Position numbers and translations under genes: made by a program
In this document: positions 14,939 through 24,790 of the stretch, piece after piece
Position numbering within the stretch: the stretch's first letter is position 1
How the letters are laid out: every line of letters starts with the position of its first letter
The notes under the pieces: model-generated
Told to the model about the DNA's origin: nothing
What the model saw: the letters and a program-made list of their open reading frames with translations, nothing else
Databases searched by the model: none
Source of the DNA: Paenibacillus herberti
GTDB lineage: Bacteria; Bacillota; Bacilli; Paenibacillales; Paenibacillaceae
Assembly (NCBI RefSeq): GCF_002233675.1
Contig: NZ_NMUQ01000003.1
Span: forward strand, 676,121 to 723,056
DNA: 46,936 nt
Reading direction: 5' to 3'

Positions 14939-16723
14939 GTGTCTATTGTCAACATACAGGACTTTGGCGTAAAGCCGGATCAAGAAAGGGATGCAACCGT
15001 CGCTGTATTCAGGGCGATTGAGAGCTGCAGAGAGCTGGAACGGCCTACGCTGCTGTTTCCCAAGGGACGTTATCATTTCTGGCCGAACAAAGCAGTAGAA
15101 AAGCAGTACTTTATTCCGAACCACGATCAGGACAAAAACCGTAGAATCGCTTTTCCGTTGTTCAAAATGAAAGGGCTTACGATTGACGGCCAAGGCTCCG
15201 AATTCATCTTTCATGGCTTGACGTTACCCTTTGTACTGGACGGCTGCCACGACATTACAGTAAAAAATGCCAGTATCGACTGGGAACGACCGATTCTTTC
15301 TCAAGGAGAAGTAATTGAGGTAGGGGATGGGACATTTGATGTTGAAATACCAAAAGAATACCCTTATGAAGTTGTCGACGGCAATCTGATTTTTCTAGGC
15401 GAGGGCTGGACGGAGCCATGCAAAGGCATCATAGAAATGGATTCATCGACGAGAAGCCCCGCTTATGGAACCGGAGATTACTTGAATTACGGCAGCTACC
15501 TGAAGTTCCGGGTGGAAGAACTGGCTCCTGGCAGAATTCGTTACCATGGAGCTGGTGAGCAGATGCCGGGAATTGGTAATGCGCTTATTTTCCAGTGCGG
15601 CTACAGGGATTGTCCGGGGGTATTCATCAACAACAGCACCGAGATTGAGCTAGCTTCCATCAATATGTACCATACAATCGGCATGGGAGTTATCGCGCAG
15701 CGCAGCGAAAACATTACGTTGAACGCGTTTAACGTCATGATTAAGCCGGGCTCGGGACGGCTGTTCTCCACAGCAGCTGATGCAACCCACTTTGTATACT
15801 GCCGGGGGACCATTTTGCTGGAAGGTTGCCTGTTCGAGAACCAGATGGATGATCCACTCAATGTTCACGGCATTTATACTCCGATAGCGGAACGGGTGAA
15901 CGAGAATACGATTATGATCCAACTGGTGCATTCACAGCAAAGAGGTGCTCTGGTAGCAAGTCCTGGTGAAACGGTAAGGTTTTTGAATCGGAAATCGCTG
16001 CTGCCTTTCGAGCTAGGGGTTGTGAAGGAAGTAAAAATGCTTAACCCGGAATATAGCCTGGTCACTTTCACCCAGAAGCTTCCGGAGTCGGTCGGAGCCG
16101 AGGATCTGCTCGAGAACATATCATGGAGGGCCGATCTGACCGTCCGCAAATGCATAGCCAGAGCTAATCGGGCGAGAGGCTTTCTGATTACGACTGCAGG
16201 TAAAGTGCTGGTGGAGCAAAATGTTTTCAGTTCGGCGGGAGCCGGTATCAAAATATCAGGAGACGGCAACTATTGGTACGAATCCAGCGCTGTTCAGGAT
16301 ATCATGATCCGCAACAATACGTTCCAGGATTGCAATTACTGCTATCCGCAATGGGGGCAGGCGGCGATCGACATCGATCCGGAGATCAAGCCTGATCCTC
16401 CGCACGAGGACTGTTATCACGCCAACATTCGCATCGAGGGCAACCGTTTCATCACATTCCATCCGACACTTGTCAACGCAAACTCGGTGGACGGTATCGT
16501 TTTCACGGGCAATACAGTGGAGCGCTCGGAGCGCTATCCGGCTACCGTCTCATCGATGAGCACACTATCGTTCCGCAACTGTAAAAATATTATTATTGAA
16601 AACAACGATTTCTTGGAGGATCAACAGCAAGGGACGATCGGATCGGAGACGATTGATCTGCGCAACAACTATGCGTCGTTAATGTTAGATGAGCTATGGA
16701 AAGAAAAAGGAATAGCTTTCTAA
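14939..16723 (+). CDS. GH110-like right-handed beta-helix glycosidase (alpha-1,3-galactosidase family), cytoplasmic
   Basis: GTG at 14939 is chosen because CGGAGAG at 14926-14932 sits at ideal distance. An in-frame ATG at 14933 lies too close, and ATGs further up lack a site. The 594 residues have no signal peptide. The start VNIQDFGVKPDQERDATVAVFRAIESC and the many repeated N-x-F/I turns (IMIRNNTFQDC, IRIEGNRFI, IIIENNDFL) are those of a parallel beta-helix. Asp281 (AADATHFVYC) and Asp304-Asp305 (NQMDDPLNVHG) give the D-x22-DD pattern I recall for GH110 active sites. GH110 enzymes remove terminal alpha-1,3-galactose by inversion. The exact specificity here is not shown. The gene opens the glycan cluster, 66 bases before the ABC ATPase. 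Confidence 0.75.
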   Translation: MSIVNIQDFGVKPDQERDATVAVFRAIESCRELERPTLLFPKGRYHFWPNKAVEKQYFIPNHDQDKNRRIAFPLFKMKGLTIDGQGSEFIFHGLTLPFVLDGCHDITVKNASIDWERPILSQGEVIEVGDGTFDVEIPKEYPYEVVDGNLIFLGEGWTEPCKGIIEMDSSTRSPAYGTGDYLNYGSYLKFRVEELAPGRIRYHGAGEQMPGIGNALIFQCGYRDCPGVFINNSTEIELASINMYHTIGMGVIAQRSENITLNAFNVMIKPGSGRLFSTAADATHFVYCRGTILLEGCLFENQMDDPLNVHGIYTPIAERVNENTIMIQLVHSQQRGALVASPGETVRFLNRKSLLPFELGVVKEVKMLNPEYSLVTFTQKLPESVGAEDLLENISWRADLTVRKCIARANRARGFLITTAGKVLVEQNVFSSAGAGIKISGDGNYWYESSAVQDIMIRNNTFQDCNYCYPQWGQAAIDIDPEIKPDPPHEDCYHANIRIEGNRFITFHPTLVNANSVDGIVFTGNTVERSERYPATVSSMSTLSFRNCKNIIIENNDFLEDQQQGTIGSETIDLRNNYASLMLDELWKEKGIAF

Positions 16724-16789
16724 ATTAAGGAGCAAAAATGAGAGCGTATTCCCAAGGATGACTTAACAGGAAAGTGAAGGTGAGTCATA

Positions 16790-17911
16790 ATGGCGAGTGT
16801 TTCGTTTCGTAACGTCTACAAATATTACAAATCCGAAAAGGAACCTTCCGTAAAGGACTTCCAGCTCGAGATCGCAGACGGGGAATTCCTGGTCTTGGTC
16901 GGCCCTTCCGGCTGCGGAAAAACGACTACGCTGCGCATGCTTTCGGGGCTGGAGGAAGTTTCAAAAGGCGATATTTATATCGGCAGCCGCTTCATCAACT
17001 ATGTATCGCCGAAAGACAGGGATATCGCTATGGTATTCCAGAATTATGCCTTGTACCCGAACCTTTCCGTCTACGAAAATATGGCGCTTGGCTTGAAGCT
17101 CCGCAAGGTGGCGAAGCATGAAATTGAGCTGAGGGTCAAGCGGGCGGCGCGTATCCTAGAAATTACGAATCATTTGGAGAAAAAGCCAAGCCAGCTATCC
17201 GGCGGACAAAAGCAGCGCGTCGCTCTGGGCAGGGCAATCGTACGGGAACCGGCGGTGTTTCTGATGGATGAACCACTGTCTAATCTGGATGCTAAGCTTA
17301 GAGCCCAGACGCGTGCGGAGCTGATCAAGATGCATGGAACGCTGAAAACAACGACCGTTTACGTTACGCATGATCAGACAGAAGCTTTGACGATGGGAAC
17401 TCGAATTGTCGTTATGAAGGATGGACTCATCCAACAGGTGGATAAGCCTGCGGTCGTCTATTCCAACCCTAACAATATGTTCGTCGCTGGATTTATTGGT
17501 TCACCTGCCATGAACTTCATTAAAGGCGCCATTACAGAAAGTTCGGACGAATTCTTCTTCGAGAACAAGCGGATGCGCATGCGAATTCCGGAGTCCTACT
17601 ATCCTTACATCCGCAAATTAAATCCGAATAATCTGCGTTCCATCGTGCTTGGCCTGCGCCCTGAACATGTCATCAGCGAAAGAGCGGAGGTTAACAACTT
17701 CTCGGAATGGAAAGTAAACGCTCTAATCGAGATTAAAGAGCTGATGGGCGCGGATACGTTCCTGTATTTGAAATTAGGCGAGGAGCAGGTCATTTCCCGA
17801 ATCGTTGAAGCCAGCGAAGAATATATGCCGGAAGAAAAGTTGGAAGTCGCGCTGCAAATGGATAAAGCGCATTTCTTTGACGAGACGACCGGAAATTCGA
17901 TCTGCCGCTAG
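16790..17911 (+). CDS. Sugar ABC transporter ATPase (MsmX/UgpC/MalK type)
   Basis: 373 residues; ATG at 16790 with GAAGGTGAG at 16776-16784. The ABC domain shows Walker [11 protein letters not shown] (38-47), Q-loop Gln84, signature LSGGQKQR (136-143), Walker B VFLMDEP (156-162) and the switch His194 in [14 protein letters not shown]-terminal MalK-type TOBE/OB region follows (GLRPEHV). It energises carbohydrate importers from the cytoplasm. It is the only ATPase gene in a cluster with two permease pairs, so it probably serves both, as MsmX serves several importers in Bacillus. A seven-codon ATG frame with a good ribosome binding site (16738-16761) lies in the gap upstream. Confidence 0.95.
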   Translation: MASVSFRNVYKYYKSEKEPSVKDFQLEIADGEFLVLVGPSGCGKTTTLRMLSGLEEVSKGDIYIGSRFINYVSPKDRDIAMVFQNYALYPNLSVYENMALGLKLRKVAKHEIELRVKRAARILEITNHLEKKPSQLSGGQKQRVALGRAIVREPAVFLMDEPLSNLDAKLRAQTRAELIKMHGTLKTTTVYVTHDQTEALTMGTRIVVMKDGLIQQVDKPAVVYSNPNNMFVAGFIGSPAMNFIKGAITESSDEFFFENKRMRMRIPESYYPYIRKLNPNNLRSIVLGLRPEHVISERAEVNNFSEWKVNALIEIKELMGADTFLYLKLGEEQVISRIVEASEEYMPEEKLEVALQMDKAHFFDETTGNSICR

Positions 17912-17930
17912 ATGGAACGGAGGCATTCTC

Positions 17931-20858
17931 ATGAAATATCGTAAGCCCCTAATATATTTAGCGATTGTTGCCGTCATTGCAGGGTACTATGGGATTAAAG
18001 CCGTTACCGATAAAAACGCCTTTATGGCAGTTTCAGCGGATAACGTGAAGACGCCCCAGAAGAACGAGCAAGGCATCCCGTACTATCAGTCTCTGCTTCG
18101 CGAAAATGCGGCATCCGGCAAAAAAAGCTACGCTGGACAGCCGATCGAAATACCGGCGACGGCCTATACGCGAGTTACCGGTGATGCAAAAACCGAGAAA
18201 GTAAAGGACGCGGAGTCTGGAGCGGAAATTCTGGATTGGAAAAATGCAAGCGGCGCCGTAGAATGGGAGGTCGACATTCCGGAGGACGGCCTTTACAATC
18301 TTGAGGTCCTATACCAATCGGGAAGTGAAAGCAGCGTATCGATCAATTACGGACTTAAAATAGACGGGAAAGCCCCGTTTTTTGAAACCGGTATCATAGA
18401 ATTTGTGAAGTATTGGCGGGATAAAACCTTTCCTTACAACAAAGATGTGCTCGGAAATGAAATCCGTTCCCAACAAGAGCAGATTCCAGGCTGGAAGTCG
18501 ATGGTCTATTCCGATTTCAGCGTTTCTTCCAAGCCGCTGGAGTTTTTCATGACAAAAGGCAAACATACCGTCCGTTTCGAGGCTCAAAACGAGCCAATGC
18601 TCTGGAAAACAATTCGTTTCATTGCTCCTGCTCAAATTCCAACGTACGCGGAATATTTGAAAAGCACAGAGGCAAAAGATTCAGGTAAATCCTGGTTCAC
18701 TAAAATCGAGGCGGAGCGCTACATACAGAAATCTCATACCTCCGTCCAGACAGGCAGCCGTAATGAGGCCTATGTGTCCCCAGACCCTGCCGGAAGAATG
18801 AAGTACAACGTTATAGACGGAGAGCGCTGGAAAAAGCCCGGCGAGTGGATTGAATGGGAGTTTGAAGTGCCGGAGACCGGCATGTATGAGATTGACGTGA
18901 AGTATTTCCAGCGTTATCAAGGCAACACCAACGTATACCGTACGATTATGATCGACGGCAAAGTTCCATTCAGCGACTTGCTTCACTACACCTTCCCCTA
19001 CAACAAGAGACTGGACATTTACACCCTTCAAGATGCGGAAGGAAAGCCGTACCAGTTCCAACTGGAAAAAGGCAAACACGTCATACGAATGACTGCGGAT
19101 GCATCGGGGGTCAACAGTCCATACCTTTCCCTTAGCGCTACGATTGACGATATTTACGAGCTTGAGAGAGAAGTCCGGAAAGTTACTGGAGATTACGGTG
19201 CCAACAGCGGTGACAGCACCCGCACCTGGGATCTGGAAAACTATATCCCGGATATTCAGCCGCGGCTCCAATCGATCAGAGACAGGCTCGACACAATTAC
19301 TAAATATTTGACTGGATTAAATCAGAACACTTCGACAGCTACGAACACGATTAAAACCGGCATTTCTATTGTTGATGACATGTTAACTGACGTTGATAAA
19401 ATTCCCAATTCGCTGAGATCTTTCCCGGATTTAGAGTCCAAGCTTGGGGCATGGTTCGATTCCTACAACCTGCAAAGCATGACCGTTGATTTTCTGGTCG
19501 TGCGCGAGCCGGGTACAAGGGCTAAGTTTAAAGAGTCCAGCGCAGTGGCCCAGGTTCCGTATATGGCGAACAATTTCCTCCGCACTTTTTATCAAAAATA
19601 CAATACCCGTGAGTTCAGTGAAAAGGAGAGCCTGGAAGTTTGGATCGGCCGCAGCAGGGACTACGCCAATCTGCTTCAGGAGATGATCAACCAGGACTTC
19701 ACAGAGAAGTATGGAATCAAGGTCAACGTCAATTTGATGCCTGATCCGAACGCTCTGCTGCTGAGCAATGCAGGTGGCGACCAGCCGGATGTTGCGCTTG
19801 GAGTCGTGCAGGATACTCCGGTCGAATATGGGATGCGTAAAGCGGCGGTGGACTTAAAGCAGTTCAGTGATTATGAAGAAATTGCAAAGCGTTTTCATCC
19901 AGGCGGAATGCGTTCCTTCCAATATAATCAGGGCGTATACGCACTGCCGGAGACGCAGGTTTTCCATCTGATGTTTTATCGGAAGAGCGTCCTGGAACGG
20001 CTCGGGGAAGAAGTGCCACAAACTTGGGACGATGTGAAAAAGCTGCTTCCATCGCTGCAAGAAGCCGGCATGACTTTCTATTATCCCAATAAAGATTACA
20101 CGCCGTTTTTCTATATGTATGGAACTGAGTTTTATACGAAGGATGGTCTTCGTCCCGGGTTTGATACGGATGCATCCTATGAAGCTTTCAAGCTATGGAC
20201 GGAGCTGTTTACGAAGTATGGTCTTCCGAAAGACGTGCCTTCCTTCTTTAATCACTTCAAGCAAGGAGATATGCCGATCGGGGTAGCCGATTTCACCACT
20301 TACTTGCAGCTGCTCTCCTCGGCGCCAGAAATTCGCGGAGACTGGGCAATTGCGCCGATCCCGGGCGTTGAACGAGACGGCCAGGTCGAAAGATGGGCGC
20401 AAAACGTGCAGATGTCCTCGATGATTATGGAGAAAAGCAATAAAAAAGACGACGCCTGGACGTTCCTCAAATGGTGGACATCAGATGAGGTGCAGCGTCA
20501 ATACGGCAGCAACATCGAATCCTATTTCGGAGTAGAGTTCCGCTGGAATACGGCAAACATGAATGCACTGGCGAGTATGCCTTGGTCGCCGGATCATCTG
20601 ACTCCTATTCTGGAGCAAAATCGCTGGGTTAAAAATATACCCATCGTGCCAGGCGGTTACTTCCTCACCCGCGAGATGGACTTTGCTTGGAACCGGGTTG
20701 TCGTGAAAAAGGTTCCTCCTAAGGACTCGTTGGACACATCGATCAATTCACTCCGCCGGGAAATGGTTAGAAAGCAGCAAAATCTTGGAATCACATCGGA
20801 TGAGAATTTGCATATTGAATCCGACACTCAGCCATACGATTGGGGGGCCTCTCGTTAA
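17931..20858 (+). CDS. Membrane-anchored fusion: two carbohydrate-binding-like domains plus solute-binding domain, 975 aa
   Basis: ATG at 17931 follows ACGGAGG at 17917-17923. One N-terminal TM helix (about residues 6-24) has no lipobox cysteine, so it is an anchor rather than a lipoprotein signal. Two related beta-sandwich domains resembling CBM6/35-type galactose-binding folds span about 95-235 and 285-405. Shared landmarks are EW-E-V/F-x-x-P, IDGK-A/V-PF, TFPYNK and KGKH-T/V. A helical linker (405-560) precedes an ABC solute-binding domain (565-960; WIGRSRDYANLLQEMI, VYALPETQVFHLMFYRKSVLE, DDAWTFLKWWTSDEVQ). Ordinary solute-binding proteins are about 400-450 residues, so this is an unusual fusion. 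Its stop shares one base with the next permease's ATG. Confidence 0.88.
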   Translation: MKYRKPLIYLAIVAVIAGYYGIKAVTDKNAFMAVSADNVKTPQKNEQGIPYYQSLLRENAASGKKSYAGQPIEIPATAYTRVTGDAKTEKVKDAESGAEILDWKNASGAVEWEVDIPEDGLYNLEVLYQSGSESSVSINYGLKIDGKAPFFETGIIEFVKYWRDKTFPYNKDVLGNEIRSQQEQIPGWKSMVYSDFSVSSKPLEFFMTKGKHTVRFEAQNEPMLWKTIRFIAPAQIPTYAEYLKSTEAKDSGKSWFTKIEAERYIQKSHTSVQTGSRNEAYVSPDPAGRMKYNVIDGERWKKPGEWIEWEFEVPETGMYEIDVKYFQRYQGNTNVYRTIMIDGKVPFSDLLHYTFPYNKRLDIYTLQDAEGKPYQFQLEKGKHVIRMTADASGVNSPYLSLSATIDDIYELEREVRKVTGDYGANSGDSTRTWDLENYIPDIQPRLQSIRDRLDTITKYLTGLNQNTSTATNTIKTGISIVDDMLTDVDKIPNSLRSFPDLESKLGAWFDSYNLQSMTVDFLVVREPGTRAKFKESSAVAQVPYMANNFLRTFYQKYNTREFSEKESLEVWIGRSRDYANLLQEMINQDFTEKYGIKVNVNLMPDPNALLLSNAGGDQPDVALGVVQDTPVEYGMRKAAVDLKQFSDYEEIAKRFHPGGMRSFQYNQGVYALPETQVFHLMFYRKSVLERLGEEVPQTWDDVKKLLPSLQEAGMTFYYPNKDYTPFFYMYGTEFYTKDGLRPGFDTDASYEAFKLWTELFTKYGLPKDVPSFFNHFKQGDMPIGVADFTTYLQLLSSAPEIRGDWAIAPIPGVERDGQVERWAQNVQMSSMIMEKSNKKDDAWTFLKWWTSDEVQRQYGSNIESYFGVEFRWNTANMNALASMPWSPDHLTPILEQNRWVKNIPIVPGGYFLTREMDFAWNRVVVKKVPPKDSLDTSINSLRREMVRKQQNLGITSDENLHIESDTQPYDWGASR

Positions 20859-21817
20859 TGAAACCGAATCTAACGACTAATCCCACGCGCATGGCGCCCG
20901 GATTCCCGCTGCAAAAAATGCTGTCGACATTATGGAGGCAGCGTCTATCTTTCATCTTTCTGGCTCCGTTTCTAATCTGTTTCACCCTGTTCATCCTTGT
21001 TCCGGTGTTTATGGCGATGTTTATGAGCTTCACTACGTACGACGGATTTCATACGCCTAAGTTTGTTGGTTTTGATAATTTTATTACGCTGATTACACAA
21101 GATCAGATTTTTATGAAATACGCTCTGCCCAACACAATCAAGTTTGCCTTTTTTGTCGGACCGGTCGGATATGCACTGACGTTTTTCCTAGCCTGGCTTA
21201 TTTACCAGCTGCCCAAGAGCATCCGGGACATTGTCGCACTGGCGATTTATGCACCTTCCATGGTCGGGGGAATCGCGCTCACTGTTGTGTGGCAAGCGGC
21301 GTTCAGCGGAGACTACGTCGGTTATCTCAACAATTTTCTAATGAAGTTCGGCTTCATAAATGCCCCGATTTTGTGGCTGCAGTCGCCGGATTACTTCCTG
21401 AACATCATGATTGTGGTCACCGTATGGATGGGCTTCAACGTCGGGTTTCTGGCCATGCTGGCTGGCTTTGATACGGTCAACCGCGAGCTGTACGAGGCAG
21501 GCCGCATCGATGGTATAGCTAACCGCCTGCAGGAGATTTACTACATCACCGTTCCTTCGATGAAGCCGCAGATGTTGTTCAGCTCGGTCATGGCGATTGT
21601 CGGAACGCTGAAGGCTGGCGCGATTTCATCACAGCTCGCTGGCGGGCCGGTCAGCCCACAGTACTCCGGACATCTCATCCTAAACCACGTTGACGACTAC
21701 GCTTTCCAAAGGTATGAGCTAGGTTACGCATCCATGGTATCCATCGTCCTGCTCGTCATCTCCTATTTTGCCATGAGACTCAGCTACCGCCTGTTTGGTC
21801 CGAAGGAAGGTGAATAG
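20858..21817 (+). CDS. Carbohydrate ABC permease, MalF/UgpA type (pair 1)
   Basis: 319 residues. ATG at 20858 shares one base with the preceding stop (TAATG). Six TM helices are visible, starting LSFIFLAPFLICFTLFILVPVF. The cytoplasmic EAA loop reads YEAGRIDGIANRLQEIYYITVPS and docks the ATPase. It pairs with the permease at 21820-22692, two bases downstream. Substrates would be delivered by the anchored binding protein encoded just upstream. Confidence 0.93.
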   Translation: MKPNLTTNPTRMAPGFPLQKMLSTLWRQRLSFIFLAPFLICFTLFILVPVFMAMFMSFTTYDGFHTPKFVGFDNFITLITQDQIFMKYALPNTIKFAFFVGPVGYALTFFLAWLIYQLPKSIRDIVALAIYAPSMVGGIALTVVWQAAFSGDYVGYLNNFLMKFGFINAPILWLQSPDYFLNIMIVVTVWMGFNVGFLAMLAGFDTVNRELYEAGRIDGIANRLQEIYYITVPSMKPQMLFSSVMAIVGTLKAGAISSQLAGGPVSPQYSGHLILNHVDDYAFQRYELGYASMVSIVLLVISYFAMRLSYRLFGPKEGE

Positions 21818-21819
21818 CT

Positions 21820-22692
21820 GTGGGAGCGATTATTTATCAGTTTAAAAAAATGAGCTGGTCGGAGATCGTGCTGCTGATCTCGCTGATGCTCATGGCGGCG
21901 TTTCTGTTTCTCCCCATTCTCTTTATTTTCAACCATGCGTTCAAGCCGTTCAGCGAATTGTTCAACTACCCGCCGACGTTTATCGTCCGGCAGCCGACGT
22001 TTCAGAATTTCAATGATCTTATTATGAAAACGTCGGCTGGCGCCGTGCCGTTCACCCGCTATGTGTTCAACAGCTTGATTGTCGTTGTATGTACGGTGTT
22101 TGCGGTTATTTTCACGAGTTTGCTGGCCGCATACGTGCTGTCGAAGCACAAGTTTTATTTCAAGTCGCTGGTTATGGGCGTTATTATGCTGTCTCTTATG
22201 TACGCGCCCGAGACGGTAGGCATTCCACGCTACCTTATCATCAGCTGGCTGGATATCAACAATACGTATTTTGGGCATATCCTGCCGTTTGTCGCCTCGC
22301 CGGTAGCCGTGTTTCTCATGAAGCAGTTCATTGACCAGATCCCGAACGATTTGATCGAAGCAGCCAAAATCGACGGTGCGACCGAGCTGCGGATTTTCGT
22401 GAAGCTCGTTCTGCCGCTGGCATTCCCGGCGGTCGCGACCATTGCGATCATTACGATTCAGGCCGTCTGGGGCGATACGCAGGCCTCCACCCTGTTCATG
22501 CAGGACGAGACGATGAAGACGCTGCCGTATTACATTTCGACTTTGGCTTCTGCTGGAACGGGCGGCAACACGATTGCCGGACAGGGAATTGCGGCGGCAG
22601 CTGGACTACTCATGTTTTTACCGAACTTGATTATTTTTCTTCTTTTCCAAAAAAGAATGATGGAAACGATGGTCCATTCCGGCGTGAAATGA
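21820..22692 (+). CDS. Carbohydrate ABC permease, MalG/UgpE type (pair 1)
   Basis: 290 residues with a GTG start at 21820, preceded by GAAGGTG at 21806-21812. It has six TM helices, with the EAA loop DLIEAAKIDGATELRIFVKLVLPLAFP. It forms the second half of importer 1 with the permease at 20858-21817, from which it is separated by two bases. Confidence 0.93.
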   Translation: MGAIIYQFKKMSWSEIVLLISLMLMAAFLFLPILFIFNHAFKPFSELFNYPPTFIVRQPTFQNFNDLIMKTSAGAVPFTRYVFNSLIVVVCTVFAVIFTSLLAAYVLSKHKFYFKSLVMGVIMLSLMYAPETVGIPRYLIISWLDINNTYFGHILPFVASPVAVFLMKQFIDQIPNDLIEAAKIDGATELRIFVKLVLPLAFPAVATIAIITIQAVWGDTQASTLFMQDETMKTLPYYISTLASAGTGGNTIAGQGIAAAAGLLMFLPNLIIFLLFQKRMMETMVHSGVK

Positions 22693-22738
22693 TGGCGGAG
22701 CGCAGCAAAAGCAAGTGGATCGGGAAGGAGGGGCTTGC

Positions 22739-24790
22739 ATGCTCAAAAGCAGGAAAATCATTTGGATCGCACTTATCTTCATCATGCTTTTTCCCGCCTC
22801 CGCCAGCGCCTCGGAGCCATACGATACGTTTTACGTAAATCATGGCACGGGTTCGGAATGGATCTCCTTTATGCAGGATGTCTATATGACTGGAGATATG
22901 ATTACCGGCTCAGACGATACCGCGCTTAATCGGCCGGCGGATCTGTTTGTAGCCGACAATGACGATATTTATGTGGCGGATACGGGAAATAACCGCATCG
23001 TTCATTTGGATGGACAGGGGAAGTGGATTCGCGCCTTCGGCACAGAGGAAGGGCCGGGAAAACTCAGTGAGCCTGAAGGGGTATTCGTCACGCATGACGG
23101 CTTGATCTATGTAGCGGATACGGGGAATCAGCGCGTAGTCATTTATAACAGCGACGGCTCCTTTACAAAGGAGTTCAAGAAACCGAATTCGCAATTTTTG
23201 CCGGAAAGCTACTACTTTGTACCGGTCAAAATTGTTGTGGATGACCGCAACGTGCTGTACGCAGTATCCCGCGGCTCCTATCAGGGCTTAGTGCGGATCG
23301 GCAAAGAGGACGAATTCACAGGCTTCTTTGGCGGAAACAAATCAAAAGCCTCGTTGATGGATCGAATCAAGCGGCTCATTTTTACGAAAGAACAGTTGGA
23401 AAAGGAAACCGCGATTCGTCCGCAAGAGGTCAGCAACGTGACGCTGAGTGATGAAGGGTTTATTCTCACGACGACGACGGGCGTGGGAAGCGACCAAATC
23501 AAACAATTGAACGCTGGCGGCAGCAGCAACCTGAAAGGGTTGAAGCATGATTCGGAGCAGATTGTCGATGTTGCTCTTGACAGCAATCAGTTCATCTATG
23601 TGCTGGATCAGCGGCTGTCGAGCCGCGAAACGCGCGGCATGGGTACGATTACGATTTATAGCCCGAGCGGGACGGAGCTGTTCCGTTTCGGCAAAGTGCT
23701 GCAGGAGCCGGATCAGAGAGGCATTCTCTCCAATCCGGTGAGCATCGATATCAACTCCCGCAACGATCTGATCGTGCTGGACAGCAATCTTAGTATGGTC
23801 CAATTTTATACCCGCGCGAGCTTTGGCAAAACGTTTTTCCAGGCCGCTACCGATTATTTCGACGGGAATTACGAGAAGAGCAAGGCGAATTGGGAAGAAG
23901 TCATTAAGCAGAACGAGCTGATCAGCTTAATTTACAGCGGTCTAGCCGAGGTGGCCAATAAAGAAGGAAATATCGAAGCGGCAATGACTTATTTCAAAAT
24001 TACGTACGATGCGGAGGGCTACTCGGAAGCGTTCTGGACGTACCGAATGCGCTTGATCGAAAAATATTTCTTCTCCGTGCTTGTGTCGCTGATCGCCCTA
24101 TGGCTACTTTACCGGTTTGCCGTCAAGCCTTATGCCGGCGCGCTTAAGCGCCGTTTGCCCAAGGTTGTGCAGATGGTGCTGGACGACTTGGGGACTGCCC
24201 TATATACGATGCTGCATCCTTATGAAGGGTTTTACCGCCTGAAAGGGAGGAACGTCTCCTTCTTGTCGCTCGGCATTATCGCGCTTTTGATTATCCTGGT
24301 GAAAATCGCGACAGTTTACTGGACCGGATTCATCTTCAACCCAATGAATCTGGAGACAGTTGTATGGTGGATCAATCTGCTTCCGTTCCTGGCTCCAATA
24401 GTGACCTGGATCGTCGCCAACTATTTGGTCAGTACGATCAAAGACGGGGAAGGACGTTTCCGCGAAGTGCTGCAAGGATCGGTTTTTGCGATGACGCCTT
24501 TTGTTGTTTTCTCGATCCCGATTATCATTTTGTCCAATATTTTGGTGCTTGAGGAAAAGGTGTTGATTTCCTCCTTATCCACTGTGATGTGGTTATGGAT
24601 CTTTACTCTCTTTATCGTGAAGGCTCAAGTTACCCACAACTTCGAATTCATCGAGAATATCCGGAATTCGATCACGACCGCCGTCACCGTCGGCATTATA
24701 TGGATTTTCATTGCCGTAAGCGCAGGTCTTACCTTCAACCTATGGGACTTTGGCTATCAGCTGTATAAGGAGGTGGCATTCCTTGGATAA
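22739..24790 (+). CDS. Exported NHL-repeat/TPR-like protein with C-terminal Yip1-type membrane domain, 683 aa
   Basis: ATG at 22739 with GGAAGGAGG at 22723-22731. A signal peptide (residues 1-25, ending ASASA) leads into NHL-type beta-propeller repeats (LNRPADLFVADNDDIYVADTG and LSEPEGVFVTHDGLIYVADTG; further blades to about residue 350). A short TPR-like region follows (about 365-430; AATDYFDGNYEKSKANWEEV). After a TM helix at about 435-457 comes a Yip1-like block of about five TM helices (from about 467). NHL propellers bind ligands or proteins, and Yip1 domains are membrane organisers of unclear bacterial role. The gene sits inside the transporter operon and overlaps the next gene, so it likely works with the importers, but how is unknown. 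Confidence 0.82.
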   Translation: MLKSRKIIWIALIFIMLFPASASASEPYDTFYVNHGTGSEWISFMQDVYMTGDMITGSDDTALNRPADLFVADNDDIYVADTGNNRIVHLDGQGKWIRAFGTEEGPGKLSEPEGVFVTHDGLIYVADTGNQRVVIYNSDGSFTKEFKKPNSQFLPESYYFVPVKIVVDDRNVLYAVSRGSYQGLVRIGKEDEFTGFFGGNKSKASLMDRIKRLIFTKEQLEKETAIRPQEVSNVTLSDEGFILTTTTGVGSDQIKQLNAGGSSNLKGLKHDSEQIVDVALDSNQFIYVLDQRLSSRETRGMGTITIYSPSGTELFRFGKVLQEPDQRGILSNPVSIDINSRNDLIVLDSNLSMVQFYTRASFGKTFFQAATDYFDGNYEKSKANWEEVIKQNELISLIYSGLAEVANKEGNIEAAMTYFKITYDAEGYSEAFWTYRMRLIEKYFFSVLVSLIALWLLYRFAVKPYAGALKRRLPKVVQMVLDDLGTALYTMLHPYEGFYRLKGRNVSFLSLGIIALLIILVKIATVYWTGFIFNPMNLETVVWWINLLPFLAPIVTWIVANYLVSTIKDGEGRFREVLQGSVFAMTPFVVFSIPIIILSNILVLEEKVLISSLSTVMWLWIFTLFIVKAQVTHNFEFIENIRNSITTAVTVGIIWIFIAVSAGLTFNLWDFGYQLYKEVAFLG

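Noticed and set aside
16738-16761. Seven-codon frame with an AAGGAG site between the GH110-like gene and the ATPase gene
   Set aside because: Too short to support as a gene. No attenuator hairpin or regulatory codon pattern was seen with it.
17805-17930. In-frame extension of the fused binding protein into the ATPase gene
   Set aside because: It overlaps the ATPase coding sequence in another frame. The ATG at 17931 has a good ribosome binding site and begins a normal TM anchor.
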